From the NCBI GenBank assembly GCA_913061515.1, contig CAJXSF010000003.1, positions 54,912-118,911 of the forward strand: a stretch of DNA of 64,000 bases, read 5' to 3'. This DNA is from an uncultured Gammaproteobacteria bacterium. Lineage in GTDB: Bacteria > Pseudomonadota > Gammaproteobacteria > Pseudomonadales > Pseudohongiellaceae. Both the position numbers and the translations under genes were made by a program. Numbering within the stretch: position 1 is the stretch's first letter; each line of letters opens with the position of its first letter. Under the pieces are notes generated by a model. The model saw nothing but the letters and a program-made list of their open reading frames with translations, did not search any database and had not been told where the DNA came from. This document shows, in pieces, positions 49,831-59,436 of this stretch.

Positions 49831-51480
49831 GTGGACAGTTTTAATGCATTCCTGCTGACGATCGATGGTTTATTGGGTTCCTCACCTTGGTTCCCGTTTG
49901 TGCTGCTCGGCGTTGGTTTCTTCTTTACCGCCTATCTTGGGTTTCCGCAGATACGTTTCTTTGGCCACGCCTGGAAGGTTTTAAAAGGAAAGAAGTCTGA
50001 AAAGAATGAGCTAGGGGAAACCTCGCATTTCCAAGCGCTAAGTACTGCGCTTTCGGGCACAGTCGGTACAGGGAATATTGGCGGTGTCGGCTTGGCGATC
50101 TTCCTTGGCGGGCCAGCGGCATTGTTTTGGATGTGGATGACGGCATTTTTCGGCATGGCTACCAAGCTTGTCGAGGTCACGCTTTCCCATAAATACCGGC
50201 AAGTCACTAAAGACGGCACTGTGGCCGGTGGCCCAATGTATTACATGGAAAATCGGCTCAATATGCGCTGGTTAGCTATCTTCTTTGCAGTGGCCACAGT
50301 CATCAGCTCTTTTGGAACCGGCAATCTTCCGCAAATTAATAATATTGCAGTCAGCGTCGAAACTAGCTTTGGATTCGCACCAATCGCCACAGGGGCTGTG
50401 TTGAGTGTGCTGCTTGGTTTAGTGATCGTCGGTGGGATTCACCGTATATCGATTGTGTCATCCACCTTGGTGCCTAGTATGGCCTTTGTGTATTTGGTCG
50501 GGGCAGCCGCCGTGATCATTCCCAATATTGGTAATGTTATCCCTTCGTTTATTTCTGTGTTTAGTGATGCATTTACTGGGTCCGCAGCTGTGGGTGGTTT
50601 TCTCGGTGCAACCTTTGCTTATGCCTTCAATCGAGGGGTGAATAGGGGGCTATTCTCCAATGAGGCGGGGCAAGGTTCTGCGCCTATCGCGCACGCTTCG
50701 GCACGATGCGAAGATCCTGTTTCCGAAGGAATGGTGTCATTATTAGAGCCGTTCATCGATACGATCGTCATATGTACTATCACTGGTTTAGTGATTTTGT
50801 CCTCTGGGGCATGGTCAGAAAAATACGAGAACCGTTTTCAAGGCGCCGACCTCATGTATTTACAAGGGGAGATTAGCGATCAAGATGAGGCTGGGCGAGA
50901 GCGTTTATATCAATACCTTGCATTGAATAACGATGAAGCCATTAGCCCTTATACCGGCATTGTCAGCATCGACGCAGGGCAGGCGCAAAACATGCAAGAC
51001 TTCACTGTGATGCACTCTCGCTCGATTGCCGAAGACGTACATTATAGCGTCGACGGCGAACCCTTTACTGGGCAATTAAACGTACAAGATGGTGTGCTTA
51101 CTGATGAGGGCGTCGAGCTTACCGGAAAGTCTTTGGTGCATTCAGCTGCGTTGACTTCGATTGCGTTTAATCAGGGGCTGTTTGGCTCTGGCGGCCAATA
51201 CATCGTTTCGATAGCGCTTATCTTGTTTGCATTCTCTACGGCCATTGCATGGTCTTACTATGGCGATAGAGCAATCACCTATTTGTTTGGCCCAAAACTA
51301 GTGATGCCTTATCGAGTTGTGTATTGCTTAGCGTTTTTTGTGGCGTCGTTCACCGACACGACAATCGTATGGAATTTTGCTGCGGTTTCGGTAGTAGTGA
51401 TGACCTTGCCCAACCTGTTCGGCATTGTCTTATTGCGTAAAGAAATGCGGCAATTGCTTACCGGCTATACGAAGGAATGA
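49831..51480 (+). CDS. Alanine/glycine:cation symporter (AgcS family)
   Basis: 549 residues, starting at a GTG with AGGAG 6-7 bases ahead. Sodium- or proton-coupled uptake of Ala or Gly across the inner membrane. Motifs: [39 protein letters not shown], the [23 protein letters not shown] signature, and a C-terminal helix bundle. A roughly 100-residue hydrophilic insert lies between about 332 and 436, where most relatives (about 450-480 residues) have a short loop. Immediately downstream of gcvP, which fits glycine import feeding the cleavage system, although base composition is higher-GC here than in gcvP. Confidence 0.93.
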   Translation: MDSFNAFLLTIDGLLGSSPWFPFVLLGVGFFFTAYLGFPQIRFFGHAWKVLKGKKSEKNELGETSHFQALSTALSGTVGTGNIGGVGLAIFLGGPAALFWMWMTAFFGMATKLVEVTLSHKYRQVTKDGTVAGGPMYYMENRLNMRWLAIFFAVATVISSFGTGNLPQINNIAVSVETSFGFAPIATGAVLSVLLGLVIVGGIHRISIVSSTLVPSMAFVYLVGAAAVIIPNIGNVIPSFISVFSDAFTGSAAVGGFLGATFAYAFNRGVNRGLFSNEAGQGSAPIAHASARCEDPVSEGMVSLLEPFIDTIVICTITGLVILSSGAWSEKYENRFQGADLMYLQGEISDQDEAGRERLYQYLALNNDEAISPYTGIVSIDAGQAQNMQDFTVMHSRSIAEDVHYSVDGEPFTGQLNVQDGVLTDEGVELTGKSLVHSAALTSIAFNQGLFGSGGQYIVSIALILFAFSTAIAWSYYGDRAITYLFGPKLVMPYRVVYCLAFFVASFTDTTIVWNFAAVSVVVMTLPNLFGIVLLRKEMRQLLTGYTKE

Positions 51481-51486
51481 TCACTG

Positions 51487-51519
51487 GCATTGCCAGAGGG
51501 GGCTACCCTCTGGCAATGC
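51487..51519. terminator. Bidirectional stem-loop terminator
   Basis: A perfect 14-bp stem GCATTGCCAGAGGG / CCCTCTGGCAATGC around GGCTA, between convergent genes. No T run on either side, so it may rely on the strong stem. Confidence 0.75.
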
Positions 51520-51525
51520 AGCATA

Positions 51526-53199
51526 CTAATTAGCAACAACCTGTGTGCCATTGACCCAAGTCTCAGAGACCGTTGCTCGCCAAATCTGAGTGGGAGAGTC
51601 GGCAAAAATATCTTGATCTACCAAGATAAAGTCCGCTGCTTTGCCTGGCGTCAAAGTGCCCAGCTCATCTTCTTGATGGCCTGCATAAGCGGCATCTACA
51701 GTAAAGCTTGCAAAGGCTTCTGTGGCTGTCATTTTCTCTTCTGGGAACCAACCACCTTCAGGAATATTGTCATGATCTTGGCGGGTGATCGCCGCATGCA
51801 AGCCATAGAACGGATTAGGGGACTCCACCGGAAAATCAGAGCCATTGGCAATGATGGCGCCTGCATCAATGAGTTTTCGCCACGCATAAGCGCCTTGAAT
51901 ACGGATTTCTCCGATTCGGTCTTGTGCCATGTTTTTATCACTCGTCGCATGGGTTGACTGCATGGAGGGGATTACCCCTAACTCGGCGAAACGCAAAATA
52001 TCTTCGTAACGCAATATTTGCGCATGCTCGATACGGTGGCGTAAATCTCGTGTGCCAGTCTCAGGAATCAACACGGCAAAATTATCCAAAACAATCTTGT
52101 TAGCATTGTCGCCGATTGCGTGGATATTGACTTGAAAGTTCGCTTCCATCGCCATTCTCATGATCTCGTGCATACGCTGCGGGTCTAGCAATAATAGACC
52201 ACGGTGGCCGGGCATATCGCTATAGTCTTCAATCAAGGCCGCGCCGCGGCTGCCGAGCGCGCCATCAGCCGATATCTTGATGCTGTTCACGGTAAAGGTG
52301 CCATCAGCGCTAGCAATATGTCCCGCCGCTAGTAGCTCGGGCAATTGCGGATCGCCTGCGGCAAGCATTGCATTGACACGAATAGGCAAGGGGCCTTCTT
52401 CCAATAACAGTTGATAGGCTTGCAAAGTGCTAGCCGAGATGCCGGCATCGTGCACACTGGTCAACCCTTGTGCTGCTAGCGCTTGCATTGATCGGCGCAA
52501 AGCGAATGCCTGCTCCTCGATACTTAATTGAGGAATGTTTGCAGTCACAAGGTCCATCGCATTATCGACAAATGTGCCGGTTGGTCGTCCCTCAGCATCG
52601 CGAATGATCTGCCCACCTTCGGGGTCTTGTGTTGCGGCATTAACACCGGCTAGATCCATGGCGGCACTATTGGCCCAACCGGCGTGGCCATCCACACGCG
52701 TAAGCCAAACCGGGGTATCGCCAAAGAATTCATCTAGGGTAGAGGCGCTAGGGAATTCATTGCTAGACCATAGAACCTGATTCCAGCCTCGGCCCTGTAT
52801 CCACTCTAGATTGCCGTTTTGTGCTTGGAATTCACGAATTCTGGCTACCGCTTCTTCTTCCGAGCTTGTGCCGGTTAAGTCGACTCGCAGCAGACTCAAG
52901 CCGTAGCTTAATACATGCCCGTGGGCATCGACCAAACCTGGCAGTAATGTGCGGCCATTGCCATCGATGCGAATAATATCAGAGTCCTGTGGGAGTGCTT
53001 CGCCTGCGCTATATATGCGGTCGATCTTGCCGTCGGTGAACTGTAATGCACTAAACTCAAGCATTTGATGGTCTTCATTGATCGTATAGCCATGCACATC
53101 ACTAATAAGTGTGGTTTGCGCATTGCTAAGTGTTGCAGCACCAGCCAGTGCCGTTGCACCTAATAGCGCACTAAAGGTTTTTAGAGATTTGATAAGCAT
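51526..53199 (-). CDS. Exported amidohydrolase, YtcJ/Amidohydro_3 type
   Basis: 557 residues from ATG 53199, which leaves a clear signal peptide (ALLGATALAGAATLSNAQ); a TTG at 53229 also opens the frame. Metal ligands of the amidohydrolase superfamily: LVDAHGH, NIHAIGD, HRIEHAQ and NGSDFPVESPNP. C-terminal LTPGKAADFILVD closes the composite sandwich domain. The group hydrolyses diverse amides or lactams and the natural substrate is unknown. It stands alone on the minus strand. Confidence 0.9.
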   Translation of the reverse strand: MLIKSLKTFSALLGATALAGAATLSNAQTTLISDVHGYTINEDHQMLEFSALQFTDGKIDRIYSAGEALPQDSDIIRIDGNGRTLLPGLVDAHGHVLSYGLSLLRVDLTGTSSEEEAVARIREFQAQNGNLEWIQGRGWNQVLWSSNEFPSASTLDEFFGDTPVWLTRVDGHAGWANSAAMDLAGVNAATQDPEGGQIIRDAEGRPTGTFVDNAMDLVTANIPQLSIEEQAFALRRSMQALAAQGLTSVHDAGISASTLQAYQLLLEEGPLPIRVNAMLAAGDPQLPELLAAGHIASADGTFTVNSIKISADGALGSRGAALIEDYSDMPGHRGLLLLDPQRMHEIMRMAMEANFQVNIHAIGDNANKIVLDNFAVLIPETGTRDLRHRIEHAQILRYEDILRFAELGVIPSMQSTHATSDKNMAQDRIGEIRIQGAYAWRKLIDAGAIIANGSDFPVESPNPFYGLHAAITRQDHDNIPEGGWFPEEKMTATEAFASFTVDAAYAGHQEDELGTLTPGKAADFILVDQDIFADSPTQIWRATVSETWVNGTQVVAN

Positions 53200-53340
53200 A
53201 AGCGACAGTTTCCAAGATGAATTGTGCAATCGGGATTGCGACTATTAACGAGGATTCATTTTGTGAATTCGCTTGCGCGCGTTATAGTCCAATTCCAATG
53301 CTTCAGGGCCATTTTTGTTTAAAATGTAGCGGAGATAATA

Positions 53341-54396
53341 ATGAAAACTAGACAAGATTACACGTCAAAGAAGGGCAATGGGCAGGAGACAGCAAACCCT
53401 ATGCGTCGCAGACTATTGCAATTCGCGAGCCTTGCACCTTTTTCATCCGCGTTGTTTGCGCAAAGCGCCAGTGATGCAATCGATGTCCAAAAACTGCACA
53501 CGTTTGGATTGCGCGTTAGTGATGTAGAGCGCTCAGTGGCCTTTTATCAGAGAGTATTCGGCATGCCTGTGCAAGCACGTGTGGGCGACACCGTTTGTTT
53601 ACAGATCGGCGATGGCCCGCGGTTCTTATCGTTGCGACCCACGCAAGCGGGTGAGCAGCCTGGCATTACGCATATCGGTTTGAGTGTGCGTAACTTCAAT
53701 GCAGCCGACATTGCGGCACAATTACGCGCCAATGGGTTTCGCGAGAACCCTGCGGCTGCGACGCAGAACAACCCCTTAGAGCGAGCCATGCAATTTTGGC
53801 AAGTCAACGACCAAGTCATTGCATTTGCTGACTCTGAAGGGCTAAACCTGCAGCTATGCGCGCCTTCTTACTGCGGCGATCCAAGTGGCCAGTGTGAAAA
53901 CGTCAGTCCTTTAGACGGTGGGCTTATGGCGCTAGATGACATCAATCACTTCACCAATTTCATGAGCCATGCGCCCAATACCAACCAGTTTTATCTAGAT
54001 TTGTTTGGCTTGCAGTATCAGTCCTACCAAGGCCCGACAATGCCAACGGTTGGGGTAGGTGACGGCAAGCAGTTCTTGATGTACGTAGGCGGTGCTGCCG
54101 AAGGGCGGCCAACTCGGCCTGCTAGAATCGACCACGTTAGTTTAAGTGTCGAAGATTTCACCGTCGAAGGGATCCAGACAAAGCTTGAAAGTATAGGGAT
54201 CACACCACGCAACGATCCAGCCAATACTCCTCCTTTAGTGCATTGGGTCAGCTTGCGGATGCCTAATCGAGGCGGTGCTGAGGGTGGCACGCCAGAGGTG
54301 TATTTCTCAGACCCAGATGGGATTCACATTCAGGTCCAACACTTGGACTACTGCGGTGGCGGTGGTTACCTAGGCGAGGAGTGCGCCCCGCTCTAA
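53341..54396 (+). CDS. Tat-exported VOC-superfamily (glyoxalase-like) protein
   Basis: 351 residues; the N-terminal MRRRLLQFASLAPFSSALFAQ has a twin-Arg-like signal, so it may be folded before export. Two VOC (glyoxalase/dioxygenase fold) modules: ~50-175 with LHTFGLRVSDVERSVAFYQRVFGM, and ~195-345 with NHFTNFMSHAPNTNQFYLDLFG and ending in SDPDGIHIQVQHLDYCGGGG. No known VOC enzyme was matched specifically. GGAG precedes the ATG. Function unassigned. Confidence 0.82.
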   Translation: MKTRQDYTSKKGNGQETANPMRRRLLQFASLAPFSSALFAQSASDAIDVQKLHTFGLRVSDVERSVAFYQRVFGMPVQARVGDTVCLQIGDGPRFLSLRPTQAGEQPGITHIGLSVRNFNAADIAAQLRANGFRENPAAATQNNPLERAMQFWQVNDQVIAFADSEGLNLQLCAPSYCGDPSGQCENVSPLDGGLMALDDINHFTNFMSHAPNTNQFYLDLFGLQYQSYQGPTMPTVGVGDGKQFLMYVGGAAEGRPTRPARIDHVSLSVEDFTVEGIQTKLESIGITPRNDPANTPPLVHWVSLRMPNRGGAEGGTPEVYFSDPDGIHIQVQHLDYCGGGGYLGEECAPL

Positions 54397-54557
54397 TACA
54401 GGTTTCTGCGCGACTAAATATGAACCCCCGGATTAATTGAACGCCTAGGCTCAGTCAATCTGGGGCTCTAGTCTGGACTCATTTTGGTGCAGCGTTTATT
54501 CTACGCGTCTTTTTTCGTCCCTTTCAGGCAGTTATGCCTTAAAAATCACAATAATTA

Positions 54558-56984
54558 ATGGTGACCCGATTGAATTTCCGTGCCGTTGTTCCCGCACTAA
54601 TGCTTAGTGCCTGCGTTTGTGCCCCCAGTTTTGCTCAAAACTCTAATGCTTCAGCGGTAGAGCTGACCCTTAACGATGGCGTCGCTTTGCCCTTGCAACG
54701 TTTCGATCATGGAACGGCTGACATAGAGGTAGATGGTTTCATCAATGAGGGTGCGTGGGGACAAGTGGCGCCGATCAATCAAATGCGCGTGATCGACCCG
54801 GATACCTTAGAGAGTGTGCCTTTTGATAGCGATGTTCGAATTTTCTATACAGACCGCGGCATTTATATCTCTTTTGACTTAGAGCAAGCCACTGACAGTA
54901 TCGTTCAGCGTATTTCCGCCCGCGATAATATTGATATCGACCGCGACTCAGTCTCTATTACTCTGGATACTTCTGGCGAAGGCCTGTTCGGCTATTGGAT
55001 GACCTTAGCGCTCGGGGATAACCAGGCTGATGGAACGGTACTGCCGGAGCGTAATTACGCGAAGCAGTGGGATGGCGCTTGGTATGGGGCAACACAGCAA
55101 ACCGATTCAGGTTGGAGCGCTGAGTTCTATGTACCTTGGGGGCAGATGGCAATGCCTCGTGAAGATGGCGTGCGCCAAATAGGCGTTTACACAGAGCGCA
55201 AAGTTGCCTACTTAAACCAAACTTGGGCCTGGCCGGCGATTCCTGAGTCGAGCTCGATCTTTATGAGCAGCCTGCCGAAGCTCGAGCTTGAAGGGGTTGA
55301 TGTGCGCCAACAATGGAGCGTCTTCCCTTATGTGTCTTCTACCTTCGATGAGATCGACAGTGATGTGGACTACAAAGCTGGTTTCGATGTGTTTTGGCGC
55401 CCTTCGAGCAACTTCCAACTCACCGCGGCTGCTAACCCAGACTTTGGATCGACAGAATCGGATAACGTGGTGGTCAATTTGACCGCGAATGAAGTGTTTT
55501 TCCCGGAAAAGCGTTTGTTCTTCCAAGAAGGGCAAGAAGTGTTCAATACCACTCCACGCTCGACCGGCAGCAATGGTAAACGGCTCTCGATTGTGAATAC
55601 CCGCCGCATTGGGGCACGACCAAGGCCGCCAAAGCTTCCTGCAGGGGTTAGCTTGCCCACGCGTGAGCGTATTCGCCCTGCAGACTTACTTGGCGCTGTG
55701 AAGGCCACAGGGCAGCTTGGCGCTGTGCGTTATGGTTTGATGACAGCCTTTGAAGACGAGAGTGAATTCTTAGCCGGTGGCCAGCGCTACTTCCAAGATG
55801 GCCGCGACTTTGCCGCGTTCAGAATGATCTATGAAGATAGCCAAGGTGCCGCCTACCGCGGTTTGGGCTATATCGGTTCGGTGGTTCAGCACCCAGATTC
55901 AGATGCGCAAGTCCATGCAGTGGATTTCCATTACCTTACTAACGGCGGCAAATGGAATATTGACGGTCAGCTAATTCGTTCTGAGACTGATCTTGTTGGC
56001 GATGGTGCCGGTATGTTTGCCGATGTCGTCTACACGCCTCGGCAGGGCATTAAGCACAACTTCCAGATGACCTACCTGGACGATACGTTCTACGTGAATG
56101 ATTTCGGTTTTCAGGAACGCAACGATTCACGAGAGCTTTGGTATCGCTTTGAGTGGGTGAAGTCGGATTTAGAGATTGTGCGTAATTTCCGTTTCACGCC
56201 GTTCCTGCGCTATGAGGAGAACAGTAACGGTGACCGTACAAACAATGCGATTCCGGTGCTAAGCGCAGCGATTACATTGAATAATCTCGACCGTGTGAAC
56301 GTAGCGCTACAGCACTTCCCAAAACGCTATGACGATCTTAACAGCTTTGGTAATGGCACGTTTGCAACTGCAGAGCGAACCAACTCTAGTTTCAGCTATC
56401 AAACTAACACGGCGCGTCCTGTCAGCTATAGCTTTGGCCTTAGCACCTCTGGTGAGTTCGTAGGAGGCGATAGTGTCGGCGCTGATGCCGGCATTACTTG
56501 GCGCCCTCGCGATAATATTGCACTAACGACTAAGCTAAACTACGACGATCGTGATGGATGGTTGTTGCACCAAGAAAACCAAAACTTCACGACCTTCCAG
56601 GCCGAGCAGTGGCGTTTTGATGCGAGTTTTGAGTATTACCTCACTTCACGCCAGCAGCTGAGCGTCGCACTGCAATGGGTAGGGATCGAAGCAGAAGAAG
56701 ACGAATTTTATAACTTGCCTGCTAATGCGTTGACCAAGAACAGGGATTTGATAAAAGTGGCTAAGCCTGCTGGCCCAACGGACAGTTTCGGTCTATCGCA
56801 ATTGAATTTCCAGCTGCGCTATCGCTGGCAGATCGCGCCATTGTCCGATCTGTTTGTGGTGTACACGAAAGGGGATAACCGTCGTACTGCCTTGCTAGGC
56901 TTTGACGAGATGTTCGAAAACTCTTGGGATGACCCGCTTGGCAGCCAGTTAGTGGTTAAGCTGCGTTATCGTCTAGGAAGCTAA
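54558..56984 (+). CDS. DUF5916-like exported outer-membrane protein
   Basis: 808 residues with a signal peptide ending at PSFAQ. An N-terminal carbohydrate-binding-module-9-like region (~50-220: EVDGFINEGAWGQ, TDRGIYISFDLEQ) is followed by a DUF5916-type long beta-rich part with the FFPEKRLFFQEGQEVFNT segment. It ends in a terminal strand LVVKLRYRLGS, suggesting an outer-membrane barrel. Substrate and role are unknown. No clear Shine-Dalgarno ahead of the ATG. It stands alone and is followed by a strong terminator. Confidence 0.8.
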   Translation: MVTRLNFRAVVPALMLSACVCAPSFAQNSNASAVELTLNDGVALPLQRFDHGTADIEVDGFINEGAWGQVAPINQMRVIDPDTLESVPFDSDVRIFYTDRGIYISFDLEQATDSIVQRISARDNIDIDRDSVSITLDTSGEGLFGYWMTLALGDNQADGTVLPERNYAKQWDGAWYGATQQTDSGWSAEFYVPWGQMAMPREDGVRQIGVYTERKVAYLNQTWAWPAIPESSSIFMSSLPKLELEGVDVRQQWSVFPYVSSTFDEIDSDVDYKAGFDVFWRPSSNFQLTAAANPDFGSTESDNVVVNLTANEVFFPEKRLFFQEGQEVFNTTPRSTGSNGKRLSIVNTRRIGARPRPPKLPAGVSLPTRERIRPADLLGAVKATGQLGAVRYGLMTAFEDESEFLAGGQRYFQDGRDFAAFRMIYEDSQGAAYRGLGYIGSVVQHPDSDAQVHAVDFHYLTNGGKWNIDGQLIRSETDLVGDGAGMFADVVYTPRQGIKHNFQMTYLDDTFYVNDFGFQERNDSRELWYRFEWVKSDLEIVRNFRFTPFLRYEENSNGDRTNNAIPVLSAAITLNNLDRVNVALQHFPKRYDDLNSFGNGTFATAERTNSSFSYQTNTARPVSYSFGLSTSGEFVGGDSVGADAGITWRPRDNIALTTKLNYDDRDGWLLHQENQNFTTFQAEQWRFDASFEYYLTSRQQLSVALQWVGIEAEEDEFYNLPANALTKNRDLIKVAKPAGPTDSFGLSQLNFQLRYRWQIAPLSDLFVVYTKGDNRRTALLGFDEMFENSWDDPLGSQLVVKLRYRLGS

Positions 56985-57018
56985 AAAAAAAGCCCTCACT
57001 ATTGAGGGCTTTTTTTTG
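56984..57018. terminator. Bidirectional Rho-independent terminator
   Basis: GCCCTCA / TGAGGGC with CTAT loop, flanked by runs of A on the left and T on the right. It serves the DUF5916-like gene and prc, which converge. Confidence 0.95.
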
Positions 57019-57024
57019 TCTGCA

Positions 57025-59259
57025 TTAACGTGAGGCTGCTTTCATATTGCCTTTATCGGCATTGGCAGTCATTGGGTTGCCTAGCAGGTGCGCCATATCG
57101 ATTAGGATATAGCTGCTCTCTACAAGCAATGGATCCTCTTCTTGCACTTCGTCTTCGGCTTCCTCTTCTTCGGTTTCAACGATCGCAACGCTTTCAGGGT
57201 CTAAGTCTTCCTCAGAAGGCTCTTCCCATTCTTCGATTGGCAAACCTTTGAGCATAAGACGCATATTATTGGCGTTGAACTCGGCACGGCGATTTTCATC
57301 GCGCTCCTGACGAACCTTCTCTTCATTGAGTGAGAGAGTAGTGCGTTCACGTAACTCGCGTGAGCGTTCGATCTGCTCTGCAAGGTAGATAAAGTCTGGG
57401 TCGCTTGATACACGCTCGTCATGTTTAACTTGAAGATCGGTTAGTATGTCTTTGATTGGGAAGTAAGTATTGTACTCCACTGGGCGCACAGTATCCCAAG
57501 GTAGCGCGCCATCAAGATTACTTTCACCCATCTCTTCGATAGCTGTGTAGCGATCAGGGAAAAGGATGTCAGGCATAACGCCTCGATGCTGAGTACTTGC
57601 ACCAGAGATGCGATAGAACTTAGAACGGGTAAGTTTCACTTGCCCATAGTTCATCGGAATAATCTCTTGCACAGTGCCTTTACCGAAGGTTTGCCCCCCC
57701 ATGATGATGCCGCGCTGGTAGTCTTGAATCGCACCGGCAAAGATCTCCGAAGCGGAGGCGCTGGCACGATTGACTAAGACACCCAACGGCCCCGAATAGG
57801 TCACCTCTGGGTTGCCGTCACCATAGGCGCGCACAAAGCCGTTGCGTAGGCCTGAATAGCGAATCTGTACGGTATTGCCAGTATCGATAAACAAGCCAAC
57901 AAGATCATTGGCCTCTGTGAGTGAGCCACCGCCATTGTCGCGAAGGTCCATCACGATAGCCTCAACACCCTCGGCTTTAAGCTCTTCAAGCAACACTTTG
58001 ACGTCACGAGTTGAGCTTTTGAAATCAGGCTGGCCAGCGGCGGCTGCTTCAAAGTCGAAATAGAAGGTTGGTAATTGAATGACACCGATTTTGTAGTCAT
58101 TGCCGTTGTAGCTTACTTCTATTACCTCTTTTTTCGCTGATTGATCCTCAAGTTTAACCGTGTCGCGCGTAATGGTGACCTCGTGTGCTTGGGCCTCACC
58201 GGTGGCATCGGCAGGGATGACGGTAAGGCGTACGACTGTGCCTTTTTCACCGCGTATTTGATCTACAACGTCATCTAAGCGAAGGCCGACGACGTCTTTA
58301 GGCTCGCCATCAACGCCTTGGGCTATCGATATAATACGGTCGCCAGCTTTTAGTTCTTTGCCACGCTCAGCAGGGCCGCCCTTGATGAGCTCAACGACTT
58401 TTGTGTACTCCTCATCTGTGGTCAACTGAGCTCCAATGCCTTGAAGGGACAGGCGGAGGCTCATATTGAAGTTCTCAGAGTCTCTTGGTGAGAAGTAGCT
58501 CGTATGAGGGTCAATCGTGCTAGCAACCGTTGCGAGATAAGACTGGAACACATCCCGGTTATTGGTTTTGAGCACTTGATTTAGCTGATTGCGATAGCGC
58601 TTGCTCAGTCGTTCCTTGATCGTCTCGGTATCGAGATTAGCAAGCTTGAGGCTCAACGCACTATTTTTGACGCGTTGACGCCATAGCTCGTCAAGCTCTG
58701 CACTTGTCGTAGCGTAAGGGGCGTCCTCACGGTCAATTTCAATAGTTTCATCGAGCGTGTAATCGAATGAGGCCAGGGATTCTTCAACTTGATTAATCGC
58801 GAATACAAGGCGTTCGAGCAAACGGCGGTGGTATAGATTGTAGATCTCGAAGGCAGGGTCAATGCTGCCACTTTTGAGCGTGTCATCTAGGGCATTGCGG
58901 TATTCCTCTAATGCATCGATGTCTGATTGCAAGAAATACAGCTTGGAGCCGTCTAAGGCCTCAAGATAAGCATCAAAAAGCTGGCTGGAATACTGGTCAT
59001 CGAACAACACGCGCGAGTAGTGTTTATCTTCTAGCTCCTGTAGTAATTCGGCTGCTGTTCGCCCATAGATAGGCTCAGAGCTCAACTCAGTATATAAAGA
59101 GTCTACATCTAAGACAGGATTGAGGATTAGCTCTTCCTGTGCCTGCACAGAACTGGCTCCAAAGGAGATCAGTAGGGCGATAATGGGTGATAGGGTTTTC
59201 ACAGCTTTGAAGCCCTGGCGGCCTTTTTGTCGCATAAGCGAGAATTCAGCTTTTCTCAT
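57025..59259 (-). CDS. prc: Carboxy-terminal processing (tail-specific) protease
   Basis: Periplasmic Ser/Lys protease that degrades or trims proteins at nonpolar C-termini. 744 residues with a signal sequence ending near SSVQAQ. An N-terminal TSP_NTD, then a PDZ domain (~240-320), then the S41 catalytic domain with Ser in NRASASASEIFAGA and Lys in GGQTFGKGTVQEI, and a C-terminal DUF3340-type extension with an acidic low-complexity tail (EEEEAEDEVQEEDP). Length and order match E. coli Prc. It stands alone on the minus strand. Confidence 0.95.
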   Translation of the reverse strand: MRKAEFSLMRQKGRQGFKAVKTLSPIIALLISFGASSVQAQEELILNPVLDVDSLYTELSSEPIYGRTAAELLQELEDKHYSRVLFDDQYSSQLFDAYLEALDGSKLYFLQSDIDALEEYRNALDDTLKSGSIDPAFEIYNLYHRRLLERLVFAINQVEESLASFDYTLDETIEIDREDAPYATTSAELDELWRQRVKNSALSLKLANLDTETIKERLSKRYRNQLNQVLKTNNRDVFQSYLATVASTIDPHTSYFSPRDSENFNMSLRLSLQGIGAQLTTDEEYTKVVELIKGGPAERGKELKAGDRIISIAQGVDGEPKDVVGLRLDDVVDQIRGEKGTVVRLTVIPADATGEAQAHEVTITRDTVKLEDQSAKKEVIEVSYNGNDYKIGVIQLPTFYFDFEAAAAGQPDFKSSTRDVKVLLEELKAEGVEAIVMDLRDNGGGSLTEANDLVGLFIDTGNTVQIRYSGLRNGFVRAYGDGNPEVTYSGPLGVLVNRASASASEIFAGAIQDYQRGIIMGGQTFGKGTVQEIIPMNYGQVKLTRSKFYRISGASTQHRGVMPDILFPDRYTAIEEMGESNLDGALPWDTVRPVEYNTYFPIKDILTDLQVKHDERVSSDPDFIYLAEQIERSRELRERTTLSLNEEKVRQERDENRRAEFNANNMRLMLKGLPIEEWEEPSEEDLDPESVAIVETEEEEAEDEVQEEDPLLVESSYILIDMAHLLGNPMTANADKGNMKAASR

Positions 59260-59436
59260 ATTGCATCACACCGTTTAGTCTTTGTATTTCGTTGAATCGA
59301 TGACTACTTATAAACCATGGGGCTAAGCAATTGCTAGCCCTTAAGTGTCCCAGTTTGCAATCCATTAGTTTGAAAATCAGTCTAACGGAATCTAAAACAT
59401 GCGCAAACCCATGATTGAGGGGTTTGAAGCGAAAAC

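Noticed and set aside
51490..51957. 155-codon plus-strand frame
   Set aside because: It lies inside the terminator and antisense to the YtcJ-like gene; shadow.
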